Below the pieces are notes generated by a model. It was not told where the DNA came from, ran no database searches, and saw only the letters and a list, made by a program, of their open reading frames with translations. A program made the position numbers and the translations under genes. A stretch of DNA of 64,000 bases. It comes from Chaetoderma sp. LZ-2023a. Its lineage: Eukaryota > Mollusca > Caudofoveata > Chaetodermatida > Chaetodermatidae. The stretch lies in NCBI GenBank assembly GCA_034401795.1, contig CM067374.1, forward strand, positions 134,207,319 to 134,271,318. The letters run 5' to 3'. Below, in pieces: positions 1 through 10,719 of the stretch; the stretch's first letter is position 1, and each line of letters opens with the position of its first letter.

Positions 1-13
1 CAAAGTACCATAA

Positions 14-18
<5 letters not shown>

Positions 19-94
<76 letters not shown>
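19..94. repeat. (TA)n microsatellite
   Basis: Uninterrupted alternating TA for about 76 bp. The short frame of alternating Tyr and Ile that crosses it is a by-product of the repeat and not a gene. Confidence 0.97.
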
Positions 95-97
<3 letters not shown>

Positions 98-988
98 GAG
101 CTAATAAAGTATAGAGTTTTAAAAATTCTACTATGGAGTAATTTCGAAATACGCAATTTAGTAGCAACTTACAATTTTCAAATGCTAATAATTTACTATA
201 TATTCAGTATCAGAATCGCTGTACTCGGTTTGTAACCAGGCCTTCGAACATAATACCATCTAGAACTCACTAGATATTGCACGATACTATCATCAAATAT
301 TTCTTGGAATAATGTGAGTCTTTCTATATTTCCTATAATTTAGCTCCAGATAGAATCCGAAGTATTAAACAAAACTCCAGAATTTACGCATATGGTCAAC
401 AAGCTGGATGGAAAGATGGCTGGACTGCCCAAAATATAATCTGCTTCTTCCTATAGCCCATAGCTATTTCTATCCAAGGCCGATGCCATTACAACCATCT
501 GAAAGGTATGACACTACCAAGAAACTATCATTAGTACAATCGCAACCACCATCAGCACTATATGGGACAGGTAAGAAACTGTAAATGATAGTAAGAACCT
601 ATATAATATTTAATGTTAATATAACAAGATAAACACATTTCTCTCTGTCCTGCAAATATGTTGTCAATTTACCACATGTCTAATGGCGATATCTTTATAG
701 TACATTGACTTTAACTTGAATCCCATGTCTTCCTATATTATATAGTGCCTGTGCCAGTTCTACATGTATAATTTATTTTTGGTTCTATGTAGGGGTCCAA
801 GGTCTAGATATAGTCACTGTCTTTGGTGGACAACCTGTTGTGCTACTGCAAAATGTATATTATATATAAAAATGAATTTGAAGCTCACCTTGAATTATAA
901 TAATCTCCGGCCATGCTATTTGCCATTGATGCCCTGCATCAATATGTGTACTTGTATGGCTTTATATATACGCGTACTGTCCAGCTAA
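95..988. other. AT-rich stretch, no gene seen
   Basis: I see no reading frame with recognisable composition, no terminal inverted repeats and no tandem array here. Frames are short and stop-rich. It ends in a G10 run at 989-998. Confidence 0.5.
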
Positions 989-1023
989 GGGGGGGGGGCG
1001 TGCTTGGAACGTACGCGGGACAG

Positions 1024-1041
1024 CCGTCCCAGCTGGGACGG
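1024..1041. repeat. 18-bp perfect palindrome
   Basis: CCGTCCCAGCTGGGACGG reads the same on both strands, just downstream of the G10 run. It could be a dimeric protein-binding site or a short cruciform; no adjacent gene gives it a role. Confidence 0.6.
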
Positions 1042-1089
1042 TCTGCGCTACACCAGCCGTAACTCGAGTGACATAGATACGGGTGGCAT

Positions 1090-1445
1090 ATCGATCTTAT
1101 TTCTTATACGTTATTGGTTTGGTTGGCGTGTATCGAGTCCCTGATTCCAGGTCCCCTTCACGCCATTCTAGGCTGCTTTTATTTCAGTCTATTATTGGTA
1201 ACTTCCCCAGTTTTTACACCGGTACCCATTTATACTCCTGGATGTAGGCGACGAGGAGTGAAGGAGATTGCCTATGTTTCCAGCGATCGTCAGTTGGCCG
1301 AACGGAGACGCGATCGCCGGTTTCACATCTCTGCTCATTACCGCCTGAGCTACTACCGTCTTATTTCTTTTTTTTTGATTGGTTTGGATGACGTATGGTT
1401 CGTGTCTCTGGTAAACAGGTCCCATTCACGATCTTTCCTATTTCT
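1090..1445 (+). repeat. Pair of diverged direct repeats
   Basis: A stretch starting near 1093 (TCTTATTTCTT, ATTGGTTTGG, then CAGGTCCC and TTCACG) recurs in the same order and spacing near 1359-1440, with roughly 70 percent identity by eye. The copies lie about 266 bp apart. The 120-codon frame that covers both has no family features, and I treat it as chance. Confidence 0.4.
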
Positions 1446-1819
1446 TAGCGCATGCTCGCACTATTTATACACGTGAGACGGACTTTGATTGTATTTTAAC
1501 TACACTGTATACATTGCTCTTAAAATTGTAGTGCCATAAAAGATTGAATTCCACACTGAGAAAACTACATTTTAAGTGGTTGTATTATAAAACTTGTTAC
1601 ATGTACCACAAATTTACTTGTGAGGTCCTTATTTACTTACAACACACCACTCCAATGGGTCATGGGTCAAGATCACGATCGGTGTCAAATATTGTCTTGG
1701 TATGATTTTCTAATATCGGAATATATAACACACATGCGGTTGATTTTCAGCTCCTGGATGATGGCCGTCGGCCATTTTGTTTTGATGTAATTTTGGTGTA
1801 AGAATCTATTAAAAACCTA

Positions 1820-1915
1820 GTCCGAGGTCTCTGACTCCACCCTATGCCGATTCTGATATGGCTGGCGAGACCTGCATATCAGATCCAGCATGAGGTAGAG
1901 TCAGAGACCTCGGAC
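1820..1915. repeat. Long hairpin, 41-bp arms
   Basis: Arm 1820-1860 pairs with arm 1875-1915 around a 14-nt loop. The outer 18 bases (GTCCGAGGTCTCTGACTC) pair perfectly with GAGTCAGAGACCTCGGAC, and the innermost TCTGATATG pairs with CATATCAGA, with only a few mismatches or bulges between. The size and AT-rich flanks fit a palindromic MITE or the foldback remnant of a DNA transposon. No target duplication is obvious. Confidence 0.8.
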
Positions 1916-1999
1916 TTAACCCATCTAGTGTCAAGATAACCATTTAATGGTCAAGTTGGCAAAAACGAGCTCTCCTATAATTTTGAGAAATATTGATTT

Positions 2000-2100
2000 G
2001 CAGGCTAAGAGAGGAGTATTTTTGAAAATTTGCCACTGGAATGACTGACCGAGCCAGTCATTCCAGTGGTAAATTTTCAAAGATACTCTTCTTGGTCTGC
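2000..2100. repeat. Long hairpin, ~37-47 bp arms, 7-nt loop
   Basis: Arm 2011-2047 pairs with 2055-2091 around the loop ACCGAGC. The inner part GCCACTGGAATGACTG against CAGTCATTCCAGTGGT is almost perfect, and the pairing can be extended outward to about 2000 and 2100 with one bulge. It lies 85 bp after another hairpin of similar size. A single unpaired arm of the same sequence occurs at 3444-3495. Confidence 0.8.
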
Positions 2101-2216
2101 ATTTGGAGGCTGGCTAAACAGAAGTTTGAATTTTCTTGATCATTACACTTTTGCTGAATGTCCATTTGAAGGATACCCAAAAACATATATAGAACCAATT
2201 TCGGCCTCAAAATCCA

Positions 2217-2785
2217 TCAAATAATAAAATCCAATATGGCCGCCAAACACACTACATTTTGATTAGAACACAGCGGCCATGTTCTTTGACGGATCAACTT
2301 CCCTTGAACAAACTTTAACGGCCCTTCGTCCCATATCATATCTCCCAAATATCGGCCCGATCCCTTAAGCGGTTCTGGGGAAGAAGTCGTTTTCGGGAAT
2401 ACTATGTCATCCAAGATGGCCACCAAACCATTTGACCAATCAAGTTCTCATGAACAAACTTGGTTCAGCCCTTGCCCTAGATCAGATTTCATGAAGCCTG
2501 CATCGAGCCCCCAAGCGGGTTTGGAGAAGATTTTTAAAGACGTTTCATCAAATCGGCCGAAATCCAAGATGGCCGCCGGCCAAATTGGCCGATCGGCTTT
2601 GTTTGAACAAACTTGGATCCATATTCCCTAAGGTTGTTTCCTGCCAAATATAATTGAAATCGGCCCAGTGGCTCTTGAGAAGAAGTCGTTTAAAGGAAAA
2701 GTTGACGGACGGACGGTGAACGGACGACGGACACACGACGGACGGTCGCCACAGCATAAGCTCACTTGGCCAGGTGAGCTAATAA
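2217..2785 (+). repeat. Dispersed GATGGCCGCC-family repeat, copy 1
   Basis: It carries repeated sub-blocks built on CCAAGATGGCC(G/A)CC, followed by a TTGAACAAACTTGG block and AAATCGGCCCAGTGG. A GACGGAC-rich tract follows (2703-2750), then a terminal hairpin with AGCTCAC (2759-2765) pairing with GTGAGCT (2774-2780) and ending GGTGAGCTAATAA. Further copies on the same strand lie at 53330-53990, 54240-54720, 61159-62495 and 63786-64000. It is non-coding, and the class is unknown to me. Confidence 0.75.
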
Positions 2786-3372
2786 ATAGTATTTTGAGCG
2801 CTTTAATGTGCTGTTGACACAAGACGGGTTAAAACATGTTCTGTTACTGATTCTGATTTATAAATTGTATGATAATCAGAACAAAGCAAATGACCTTCAC
2901 AAGAATGTTTCCTATTCATAACTCAAACATTTCCAATCACAATATTTCTTATTGAGTGGTGGTCATTTCCTTTATGCAAGGCGAGCGGTCAAGTTCTCGG
3001 TTCTCGGGTGTGCATCTATCTAAAGTGCTCAGATGCGCAGAACATTCTAGAATAGAATGGATGTTTATCGGCACAAAATGCAAACGTGGCTTTTTTAAAT
3101 TCATGCTAAATGCAATACAGATATGTGTGGAAAGCTTGCTGCAAGATATTCGTTCACAGTGTTTAGTTAATTTAGTTGGAAAAAGCAATCCCTAAGAGCG
3201 TGTTCTTGGAGTCGAATGGCGAATCCGAAATTATCACTAAGTGATTGAACATGCTTTAAAATATTTCGGTCGCTTCAAAATCGGCAGTGCGCGATGATAG
3301 TATTGGCCAATGGCTGGGACAGCTTCTATCATGGTCTGTTGGATACATAATGTACGCAAAATAAATCATTAC

Positions 3373-3373
<1 letters not shown>
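2786..3373. other. No gene seen
   Basis: Overlapping ~80-codon frames occur on both strands at 2949-3195, with no recognisable motif and no repeat signature. I regard them as chance frames. Confidence 0.4.

Positions 3374-3428
<55 letters not shown>
3374..3428. repeat. (TTA)n microsatellite
   Basis: About 18 uninterrupted TTA/ATT triplets. Confidence 0.97.
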
Positions 3429-3429
<1 letters not shown>

Positions 3430-3439
3430 GTCTGTAACC

Positions 3440-3495
3440 AAGGCAGCCATTCCAGTGGTAAAATGTTAAAAAGTAGCATTCTTTCGGCCTACAAA
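3440..3495 (+). repeat. Solo arm related to the 2000-2100 hairpin
   Basis: CATTCCAGTGGTAAAATG and the sequence after it (ATTCTTTCGGCCTACAAATGG) align with the right arm of the hairpin at 2055-2105 (CATTCCAGTGGTAAATTTTC, then TCTTCTTGGTCTGCATTTGG). The partner arm is absent. Confidence 0.55.
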
Positions 3496-4077
3496 TGGAC
3501 ATTCGATACGAAAATATTTGTATAAAATTTAGTCATTAAAGGTATGCATTTGGGAGACGACTATTACGCGTATCTGGTGGGCCTTTTTGGCGATTATTAT
3601 TTTAACGTTTCGTAATGAATACACTTAAACAGTCCTATCCACGTGATATTATTACATGTGGGATGGCGCTAAAATAGAAACATTAGCTTTTAAATCGCTA
3701 GTAGTCTCTCCCTGTCGGTTAAGTGTGAGCTCGAAAACGACACGATAGCGACACAATGAGACTGGTAAGTGATAAGAAGCTATAGCGGACGTCTGGTATC
3801 GCCGTCGCGTCGGTATAATGCGCGATCACTTTTAGCGTTAGTGAGAAAGAAAACATCAATTAAAATTGTTGTGAAACTCTAAGTTGACGACTCCTTGTTC
3901 CCATAGATTATCTCTCGCACAGCATGTGATGAGTAAACTTCTAAGTGTGTACAACCAAGTATGTCTCTTCGTGAATTATGTTATTAACCGTCCCATGGGC
4001 ATGGCTATGAGGCTATGAGATTAATTTACACATTACAAGTGAATGATGATTGCATTTTAATCAAGCACAGATATATA
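3496..4077. other. No gene seen
   Basis: Unique-looking sequence between a repeat arm and the left end of the pogo-type transposon, with only short frames. TA at 4076-4077 is the left target duplication of that transposon. Confidence 0.45.
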
Positions 4078-4470
4078 GGGTATAGTGGTGGAATCTCGGT
4101 CATTTGGTAATGTCGGCCAGTCAGTACTTATGACGTAAAAATAAATCACGTGATCAAGCGAGGTTATTGATCGCGTCCTATGCTCATTTATTGGGGTCAG
4201 GCCAGTGCGGCTACGTGTCATTTCAGCTTGTTGAAGAACATCGTGAACATCAACAGCTGAAGGGGAACATGAGGTAGCTGAATTTCTCTAATATTTCGTA
4301 ATTCGCTTAGCGATTTACGATTCTATTACTAACTAGTATATCGTATAATGTACTTAGAGTTAGGATGTTGAAGTTTATTTCGGTTTATTATTTATGTGGA
4401 TGCCTATATATTATGAAGAAATACTAGGACTTTTGACTGATAATTCTGCGTAACGGGGGTCTTGTAGCGC

Positions 4471-4545
4471 TGACCGACATTATCCGACTGGTTCGGGTAA
4501 TGCCGGTCAGGCAATTTCTTGTGACCGACATTGCCCGAAACGTAG
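4471..4545. promoter_or_regulatory. Internal cluster of CCGACATT motifs
   Basis: Three copies in alternating orientation (TGACCGACATTATCC, GGGTAATGCCGGTCA, TGACCGACATTGCCC) lie directly before the triplet tract and about 570 bp upstream of the transposase start. They match the subterminal motif at the element's right end. A role in transposase binding or autoregulation is inference. Confidence 0.5.
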
Positions 4546-4744
4546 TAGCAGCAGCAGCAGCAGTAGTAGCAGTAGCAGTAGCAGCAGCGGCGGCGGCAGT
4601 AGTAGTAGCAGCAGCAACAGCAGTAGCAGCAGCAACAGCAGCAGTAGCCGTAGTAGTAGCAGCAGCAACAGCAGCAGTAGCAGCAGTAGTAATAGTAGTA
4701 GTAGCAGCAGCAGTAGTCGCAGCAGTGGTAGTAGCAGCAGCAGC

Positions 4745-4821
<77 letters not shown>

Positions 4822-5080
4822 CAGCAACAGAAGCAGCAGCAGCAGCAGCAGCGGCGGCGGCGGTAGTAGCAGTAGCAGCAGCAGCAGTAGTAGTAGTAGT
4901 AGCAGCAGCGACAGCAGCAGTAGTAATAGTAGCAGCAGCAGCAGCAGCAGTAGTAGTAGCAGCAGCAGCAGCAGTAGTAGTAGCGTAGCAGCAGCAGTAG
5001 TAGTAGTAGTAGTAACAGCAGAAGCAGCAGCGACAGTAGTAGTAGTAGTGGCGGACTAGTAGCAGAAGCAGCAGCAGCAG
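4546..5080. repeat. 530-bp AGC/AGT triplet tract
   Basis: Almost every triplet is AGC or AGT, with occasional GGC, AAC and AAT. All frames through it stay open for long distances (poly-Ala/Val, poly-Leu, poly-Cys/Tyr), and none is a plausible protein. It lies inside the transposon between the left-end motifs and the transposase start. Confidence 0.9.
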
Positions 5081-5116
5081 ACATTAAAAATAGGCTCCTT
5101 TTTCATTTTTCAGAAT

Positions 5117-6646
5117 ATGGGTCGCAAAGCTAAATCCAAACGTCTAGAGTCGAAAAATCAAGCTGAGTTAAAGAAGGTATCCAAAAATAAGCGTGGTTCG
5201 CTGCAAAGATGGGAGGAAGAACGGATGGCGGTGGCAGTAGCAGAATATTTCGCTCAGAAGGATAGCCTCAATCCTAATCAGCGGAAATTGTCAATTAGAG
5301 GGCTGGCACGAGCGTATCAGCTGCCTCGCTCAACACTGAGAGATAGAGTATGTGAACCTGGCGCGACCATAAAGCCTAAGATTTGACGCAAAACTATATT
5401 TACTATGGAAACAGAAACTGAATTGGTGTCTGCTAATTGGCCTATCAAAACAGGGATTCGGTTTAACAGCAAGGATACGACTGGATGCAGGGTTTCATGG
5501 CTCGCCATCCGGAGCTTTCTGTACGTAAACCAGAGAATCTGTCTCTTGGTCGGGCCATGAATTTGAATGAGACTGTTGTGAAAAGTCATTTTGATGGCCT
5601 ATTTAAAGTCATGACCGACAACGACCTAATTGGACATCCAGAACGTATATGGAATACAGATGAGACTGGTTTGCAAGATGTGTTCGAATCCAGTGAAGTG
5701 ATCGCATCTAGTCAGGGTCGTGTCTTCAACTTGACCGGACGTGAGAGAGGAGAAACAACAACCCTACTCAGTGCCATCAGTGCTGGTGGGGAAACTGCTC
5801 CACACCTTACCATATTCAAGGGGAAACGCCAGCCTCAGGATTTGCAAGAACAAGCTATACCCGGAGACCTTATCCGTGTGTCTGAATCTGGCTGGATAAA
5901 TGATTCACTCATTACAGAATGGGCCAGTAATTTTGTAAGATATTTACAGCGTAAAGGTGCGTTAGCTGAAAAGAAACTGCTCATACTCGACCTGAGCAAG
6001 TGGAACCCAATAACCAGCATGAGACACGTGACGTGATTCCCGACCCTTCAGGCTCAAGTAATCCCGGGCTGTAACCTCTGAATTACCTGAGCAAGTGGAA
6101 CCCAATAACCAGCATGAGACATGTGACACGATTCCCGACCCTTCAGGCTCAACTGATTTCCGGGCTGTAACCGTCACCGAGTTACCTGAGGAACCCATCA
6201 GCCAACATGTGACTGATGACATGGTTCCCGGCCCTTCATGTGGAACAGATCCTCGAACTGTAACATTCGCCGAATTCATCAAACAATCTTACAATCCGCG
6301 TAAGAAAACTGTTGTTGCTATGAAAAAACCTAAAAAGAGTCCGACACAAAATCTAACACGTTCGCCCCACATGAAATTCATAGCAGACAAGAAGGCACCA
6401 AAACAGTCGGCTGTGAAGAAAACCACGAAAAGCAAGATCAGAAAAAAAATCAAAGGTTAGCAGCAGCCCGTGTTGCAGTTCGGTACGGACGAGAACCATT
6501 GTTCTATATGCCAAGAATATTATTATGACCAGATAACAGATGAGGAGTGGATATGCTGTACCACATGCTCTTATTGGCAGCATATTACATGCGCCGATAT
6601 GGATGGTAAAAGTTTAAAGGGATATAAATGCCCTGCATGTCAATAA
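5117..6646 (+). pseudogene. pogo/CENP-B-like transposase with C-terminal PHD-like finger, broken
   Basis: The first frame starts at 5117 (MGRKAKSKR) and holds a Psq-type helix-turn-helix (LSIRGLARAYQLPRSTLRD). It stops at 5384. The next frame (5485-6036) gives WMQGFMARHPELS, as in the CENP-B-type HTH of this family, and the start of the DDE_1 domain with the first Asp in WNTDETG (5659-5661). The second Asp (LLILD, 5989-5991) abuts a deletion, so the third acidic residue and most of the second half are missing. After a 95-bp tandem duplication, a Lys-rich tail (to about 6460) and a Cys-rich segment follow: CSICQ, ICCTTC, WQHITC and CPAC, ending at 6646. The spacing fits a PHD or RING-like zinc finger. 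Frameshifts or deletions are needed near 5390, 5990 and 6460. Confidence 0.85.
5991..6180 (+). repeat. 95-bp tandem duplication inside the transposase
   Basis: CCTGAGCAAGTGGAACCCAA starts at 5991 and again at 6086, and the two copies are about 90 percent identical. Only the second copy keeps the reading frame that leads into the C-terminal tail. The duplication therefore accompanied or followed the deletion that removed the DDE core. Confidence 0.8.
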
Positions 6647-7203
6647 TCTAAGTAAAGTTGAGTTTGACTATACCTAGGCCTAGTGGTCTACTAACATACT
6701 TATATCGTTTGAATTACATTGTTTGTATTCAGGTAAACTGCCAATATCGTTTGAATTTTGAGTGATTTGCTATTTTTGATGTTCAATTATATAGTCTTCA
6801 TTATACTTAGTACTCGTATTGTTATTAACATTCATAATCCTTAAAAGGAGCTAAATTCCAGTACATTGAGCCTGGCCGACATTACCCAAATTGGTGACCG
6901 ACATTAGCCAAATGGCTGACCGACATTACACCAACGTGACTGACATTGCCCTGATTTCGGTGGAACGTCCAGAACAGTTTATCTGCCCGACATTATCCTG
7001 AATTGACCAACAATAGCCGTTGTTTCGCATTTCTGACAAGCAGACCAATCCAACGATGTGTGCACCATTACTGCACATCAGATATTAATGCACATATGAG
7101 GTAAATACTAGAAAATGTTCAATTTTGGCCGACATTCCCCCAATATACCCTACATCACGCTGGATACTATTGTTATGCTCCAATAACAGGTTAGACACAT
7201 TCC

Positions 7204-8280
7204 CTGATAGTGCACGGTATCGGCCCAGCATCGGCACAGTAAGGTGCGTTATCTGTGTTATTGTGCATTGTTTTAATATTGTTATTGCATTTGCTATTTA
7301 GTCCAGTCAATCTAAGAAATGACCTCTGCAAAATTGCAACAGAATTTCTTTCAGTAGAATTATGGCGAAGAAGCAATAGCATATGACCAAATAAAATCTA
7401 TCCAATTCTGACGTTGGGAAATATATAATTGTAGGTGTTATAACCCGCACTCTTTTGCGCCGCGTTTATTACTGATTTAATTAGCGCGCACGTTGCCCTT
7501 ACGCTCGTCACCTCAGAATTTAAATCGCTCAGGTTCTTTATTCTTCCATATATCCTAGTTTTAAACTGGCACGCTTATTTAGTGTTATGCTAGGTGTAAA
7601 TCTATGCTTTATGAACGTTCATTTGTACAGCCGTTATTAAAATATCTGCCATGCTACCGGATTTCGAATTCCCTTCTTACGCGTTACTTTTAGTGTAGAC
7701 CCCGTCTATCTTTTCAGGAGAACCACAAGCAGATACTTTAAAAGTTGTACTGATGTACCGAGTTCAGATTTCTGTCATTCCGTGTCGTTTTTCTCTTCTT
7801 CGAATATTCCGCCGTTAGTAGGAGTATCAGGATCAAGTTATTAAATTATGTTATAATATAGCAATCTATGATGGCGTAAACTTAGCTGGTGGGTGTGATA
7901 GGTGATAATCCACACACCTTTGGTATATTATTCATTAATACATACAATTCTCATTTTTGCCTAAATGCAATGCATTTACATATACCAAGACATACATTTT
8001 TTCAAATAAATGTAGGCAATTTGGAGCGTACTGTGTGTGCTTGATTTACATTTATTTTTCACTTATGACATTTTAAGTAATTATATACATTTTATATCTG
8101 AAGCTGAAGGTGTTTAGCTGGTGTGAGATATACAAAGACAATCACCATCACCGCCGCTGTCTCAGTGTTTTACTCTACATATTATAATGCTCATGGTTTT
8201 ATTTGATTAAGCGGTGATAAAACCCCTTTCCATGAACTAATGCAACACGTCTACGACCACACAGAATAACACAATCAATA
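7204..8280 (+). repeat. Left inverted arm
   Basis: This arm is the reverse complement of 10720-11720. The outermost 50 bp can itself fold, because CTGATAGTGCAC near the end faces GTGCGTTATC about 40 bp inward. The same small terminal fold makes up the whole of the mini-copy at 38023-38116. No reading frame of note. Confidence 0.7.
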
Positions 8281-8334
8281 TAAAATATACTGTCTATACT
8301 TTAGTCTATTAACAATTTGCATCTCATCACTTTC

Positions 8335-10174
8335 AATTGGTAAATATAAACTTTCAGGGGTTAGGTTTGGCAAAAGGTGATCTCTCATAGCATGACATTT
8401 GCGAATTTCCATGCATCAATGAACAGAATTGGCAACATATCATCCTTCAGTGTTCAGAAGTGGTAACAAATCCTGTTTCTGGGTAGATATATCATTTTTC
8501 ACCATTAAGAATTGGCAAATTACTGTCTTTCAGGGCTTAGAATTCACAACAAAATCTATTTTCCTCACTCACAATTGGTAAATGTCATCCTTCAGGCATT
8601 AGGTTTGACAAAAGGTCAACTATCATGGGATACCATTTGTGAAATTCCACGCATTAATGATCAGAATTGGCAACATATCATCCATCAGTGTTCAGGAGTC
8701 GTAACAAATACTGTTTCTGGGTGGAAATATCATTTTCAGCACTAAGAATTGGTAAATTATTGTCTTTCAGTGCTTAGAATTGACAACAGACCAACTTTCC
8801 TCACTCACAATTGGTAAATGTTAACTTTCCGTGATTAGGTTTGGCAAAAAGTGATCTCTCATGGCATGACATTTGGAAAATTCCATCCATCAATGATCAC
8901 GATTGGCAACATATCATCCATCAGTGTTCAGAAGTCGTAACAAATACTGTTTCTGGGTGGAAATATCATTTTCAGCACTAAGAATTGGTAAATTATTGTC
9001 TTTCAGTGCTTAGAATTGACAACAGACCAACTTTCCTCACTCACAATTGGTAAATGTTAACTTTCCGTGATTAGGTTTGGCAAAAAGTGATCTCTCATGG
9101 CATGACATTTGGAAAATTCCATCCATCAATGATCACGATTGGCAACATATCATGCATCAGTGTTCAGAAGTGGTAACAACTCCTGTTTCTGGGTAGAAAT
9201 ATAATTTTTCACCATTAGGAAGTGGTAAATTACTGTCTTTCAGGGCTTAGAATTTACAACAAAATCGATTTTCCTCGCTCACAATTGGTGAATGTCATCC
9301 TTCAGGCATTAGGTTTGACAAAAGGTCAACTATGATGGGATACCATTTGTGAAATTCCACGCATCAATGATCAGAATTGGCAACATATCATCCATCAGTG
9401 TTCAGAAGTGGTAACAAATCCTGTTTCTGGGTGGAAATATTACAACAAAATCAATTTCCCTCATCTTTCAGGCATTAGGTTTGCCAAAATTTCATCTCTC
9501 ATGACATGACATTTGTGAAATTCCATGCACCAAGGGTCAAAATTGCCAACATATCATCATTCAGTGTTCAGAAGTGGTAACATATCCTGTTTCTAGGTAG
9601 AAATATCATTTTTCAGCACAAAGAATTTGTAAATTATTGTCTTTCAGTGCTTAAATATGGTAACAGATCAGCTTTCCTCACTCACAATTGGTAAATGTCA
9701 TGGCTCAGGCATTAGGTTTGACAAAAGGTCATCTCTCATGCCATGGTATTTGTGAAATTCCATGCATCAATGATCAGAATTAGCAACATGTCATCCATCA
9801 GTGTTCAGAAGTAGTAACAGATCCTGTTTCTGGGTAGAAATATCATTTTCAGCACTTAGAATTGGCAAATTATTGTCTCAGGGCTTAGAATTGACAAGAA
9901 AATCAACTTTCCTCACTCACAATTGGTAAATGTTATCTCTCAGGAGTTAGGTTAGGCAAATGGTTATCTCTCATAAATTCCATGCATCAATGATCAGAAT
10001 TGGCAACATCCTTCAGTGTTCAGAAGTGGTAACAAATTCGGGATATGGGTAGAAATATCAATTTTAAGCACTAAAAATTGGTAAATTCTTGTCTTTCCAT
10101 ACTTAGAATTGACAACAGATCAACATTCCTCACTCACAATTGGTAAATGTAAACTTTTAGAGGTTAGGATTGGC
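8335..10174 (+). repeat. ~237-bp tandem satellite, about 8 units
   Basis: Each unit starts at ATTGGTAAATGT, continues through TTAGGTTTGGCAAAAGGTGA, CATGCATCAATGATCAGAAT, TGTTCAGAAGTGGTAACAAA and CTGTTTCTGGGTAGAAATAT, and ends in TCCTCACTCACAATTGG. Unit starts are at about 8340, 8579, 8815, 9051, 9289, a shortened one near 9468, 9692, 9927 and 10144. Units at 8815 and 9051 are nearly identical through their first ~130 bp, so recent unit duplication has occurred. The 77-codon frame at 8512-8745 is just the repeat. Confidence 0.85.
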
Positions 10175-10235
10175 GGGACCCCACCTATATTCGTGGTAAA
10201 ATCAGCTGAGTGTACTGTACCTATATAGACTGTTC

Positions 10236-10595
10236 TCAGGATCTTGGAGTTTGATTTTCATGTGGTTTCATTATGATACCAACCTTCCTAATGGACCTGG
10301 CCTCCATCTCCTCAATATGGTGGTTCCATATCCGGCGGTAGTCTAGATTGATTCTACAAAGGTGGGTATGCTGTTCTGTGACTAGGTACCCTCTCCAAGC
10401 ATGAGAGAGTGCTGAGATGCTGGATACAGTATTTGACTCCATTGAGTTATAGCACCCAATATTCTGTCCATTGTAGTTGCTTATTCCCATCCTCCTGTAT
10501 TCTATAGCCGGCTTCGCTGCATGCTCTGCAGCACTTCGGATTGCCAGGTAGCCAGTCAGCAAGTGTCCATCATATGGAGTTATCCACTTGACCAT
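10236..10595 (-). CDS. 119-codon open frame of unknown nature in the foldback element core
   Basis: Open frame with Met start at 10595 and a stop at 10236, in the only non-repetitive part of the element core. I recognise no domain, signal peptide or membrane segment. The composition is mixed (Arg, His, Ile, Ser) and not low-complexity. It could be a captured fragment, a remnant of the parent element's gene or a chance frame. The neighbouring satellite and inverted arms have no coding potential. Confidence 0.2.
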   Translation of the reverse strand: MVKWITPYDGHLLTGYLAIRSAAEHAAKPAIEYRRMGISNYNGQNIGCYNSMESNTVSSISALSHAWRGYLVTEQHTHLCRINLDYRRIWNHHIEEMEARSIRKVGIIMKPHENQTPRS

Positions 10596-10719
10596 GTTTG
10601 GCTGTATACCACTCTCAGTGTATTACATTTAAGTGAAAGAAGTGTTTCAGGATATTTAAATGCACATTAGACACTGTCATGGTTTAAATTTGATTTGATT
10701 GTTATGACATCTAACATTT

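Larger units (their letters stand above)
4078..7150 (+). mobile_element. pogo/Tigger-type DNA transposon (Tc1/mariner superfamily), decayed
   Basis: The left end GGGTATAGTGGTGGAAT (4078-4094) matches the inverted right end at 7134-7150 at 15 of 17 positions. Both ends abut TA (4076-4077 and 7151-7152), the target duplication expected for this superfamily. Copies of GACCGACATTACCC cluster near both ends: 4097-4125, 4471-4545, 6870-7015 and 7125-7140. Their position and repetition suggest transposase-binding sites. Inside are a long AGC/AGT tract and a broken transposase gene. The element is 3.07 kb and cannot be autonomous as it stands. Confidence 0.85.

Noticed and set aside
4404-5084. Long open frames of Cys/Tyr, Leu or Ala/Val
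   Set aside because: They are translations of the AGC/AGT triplet tract. All frames stay open because the repeat lacks stops.
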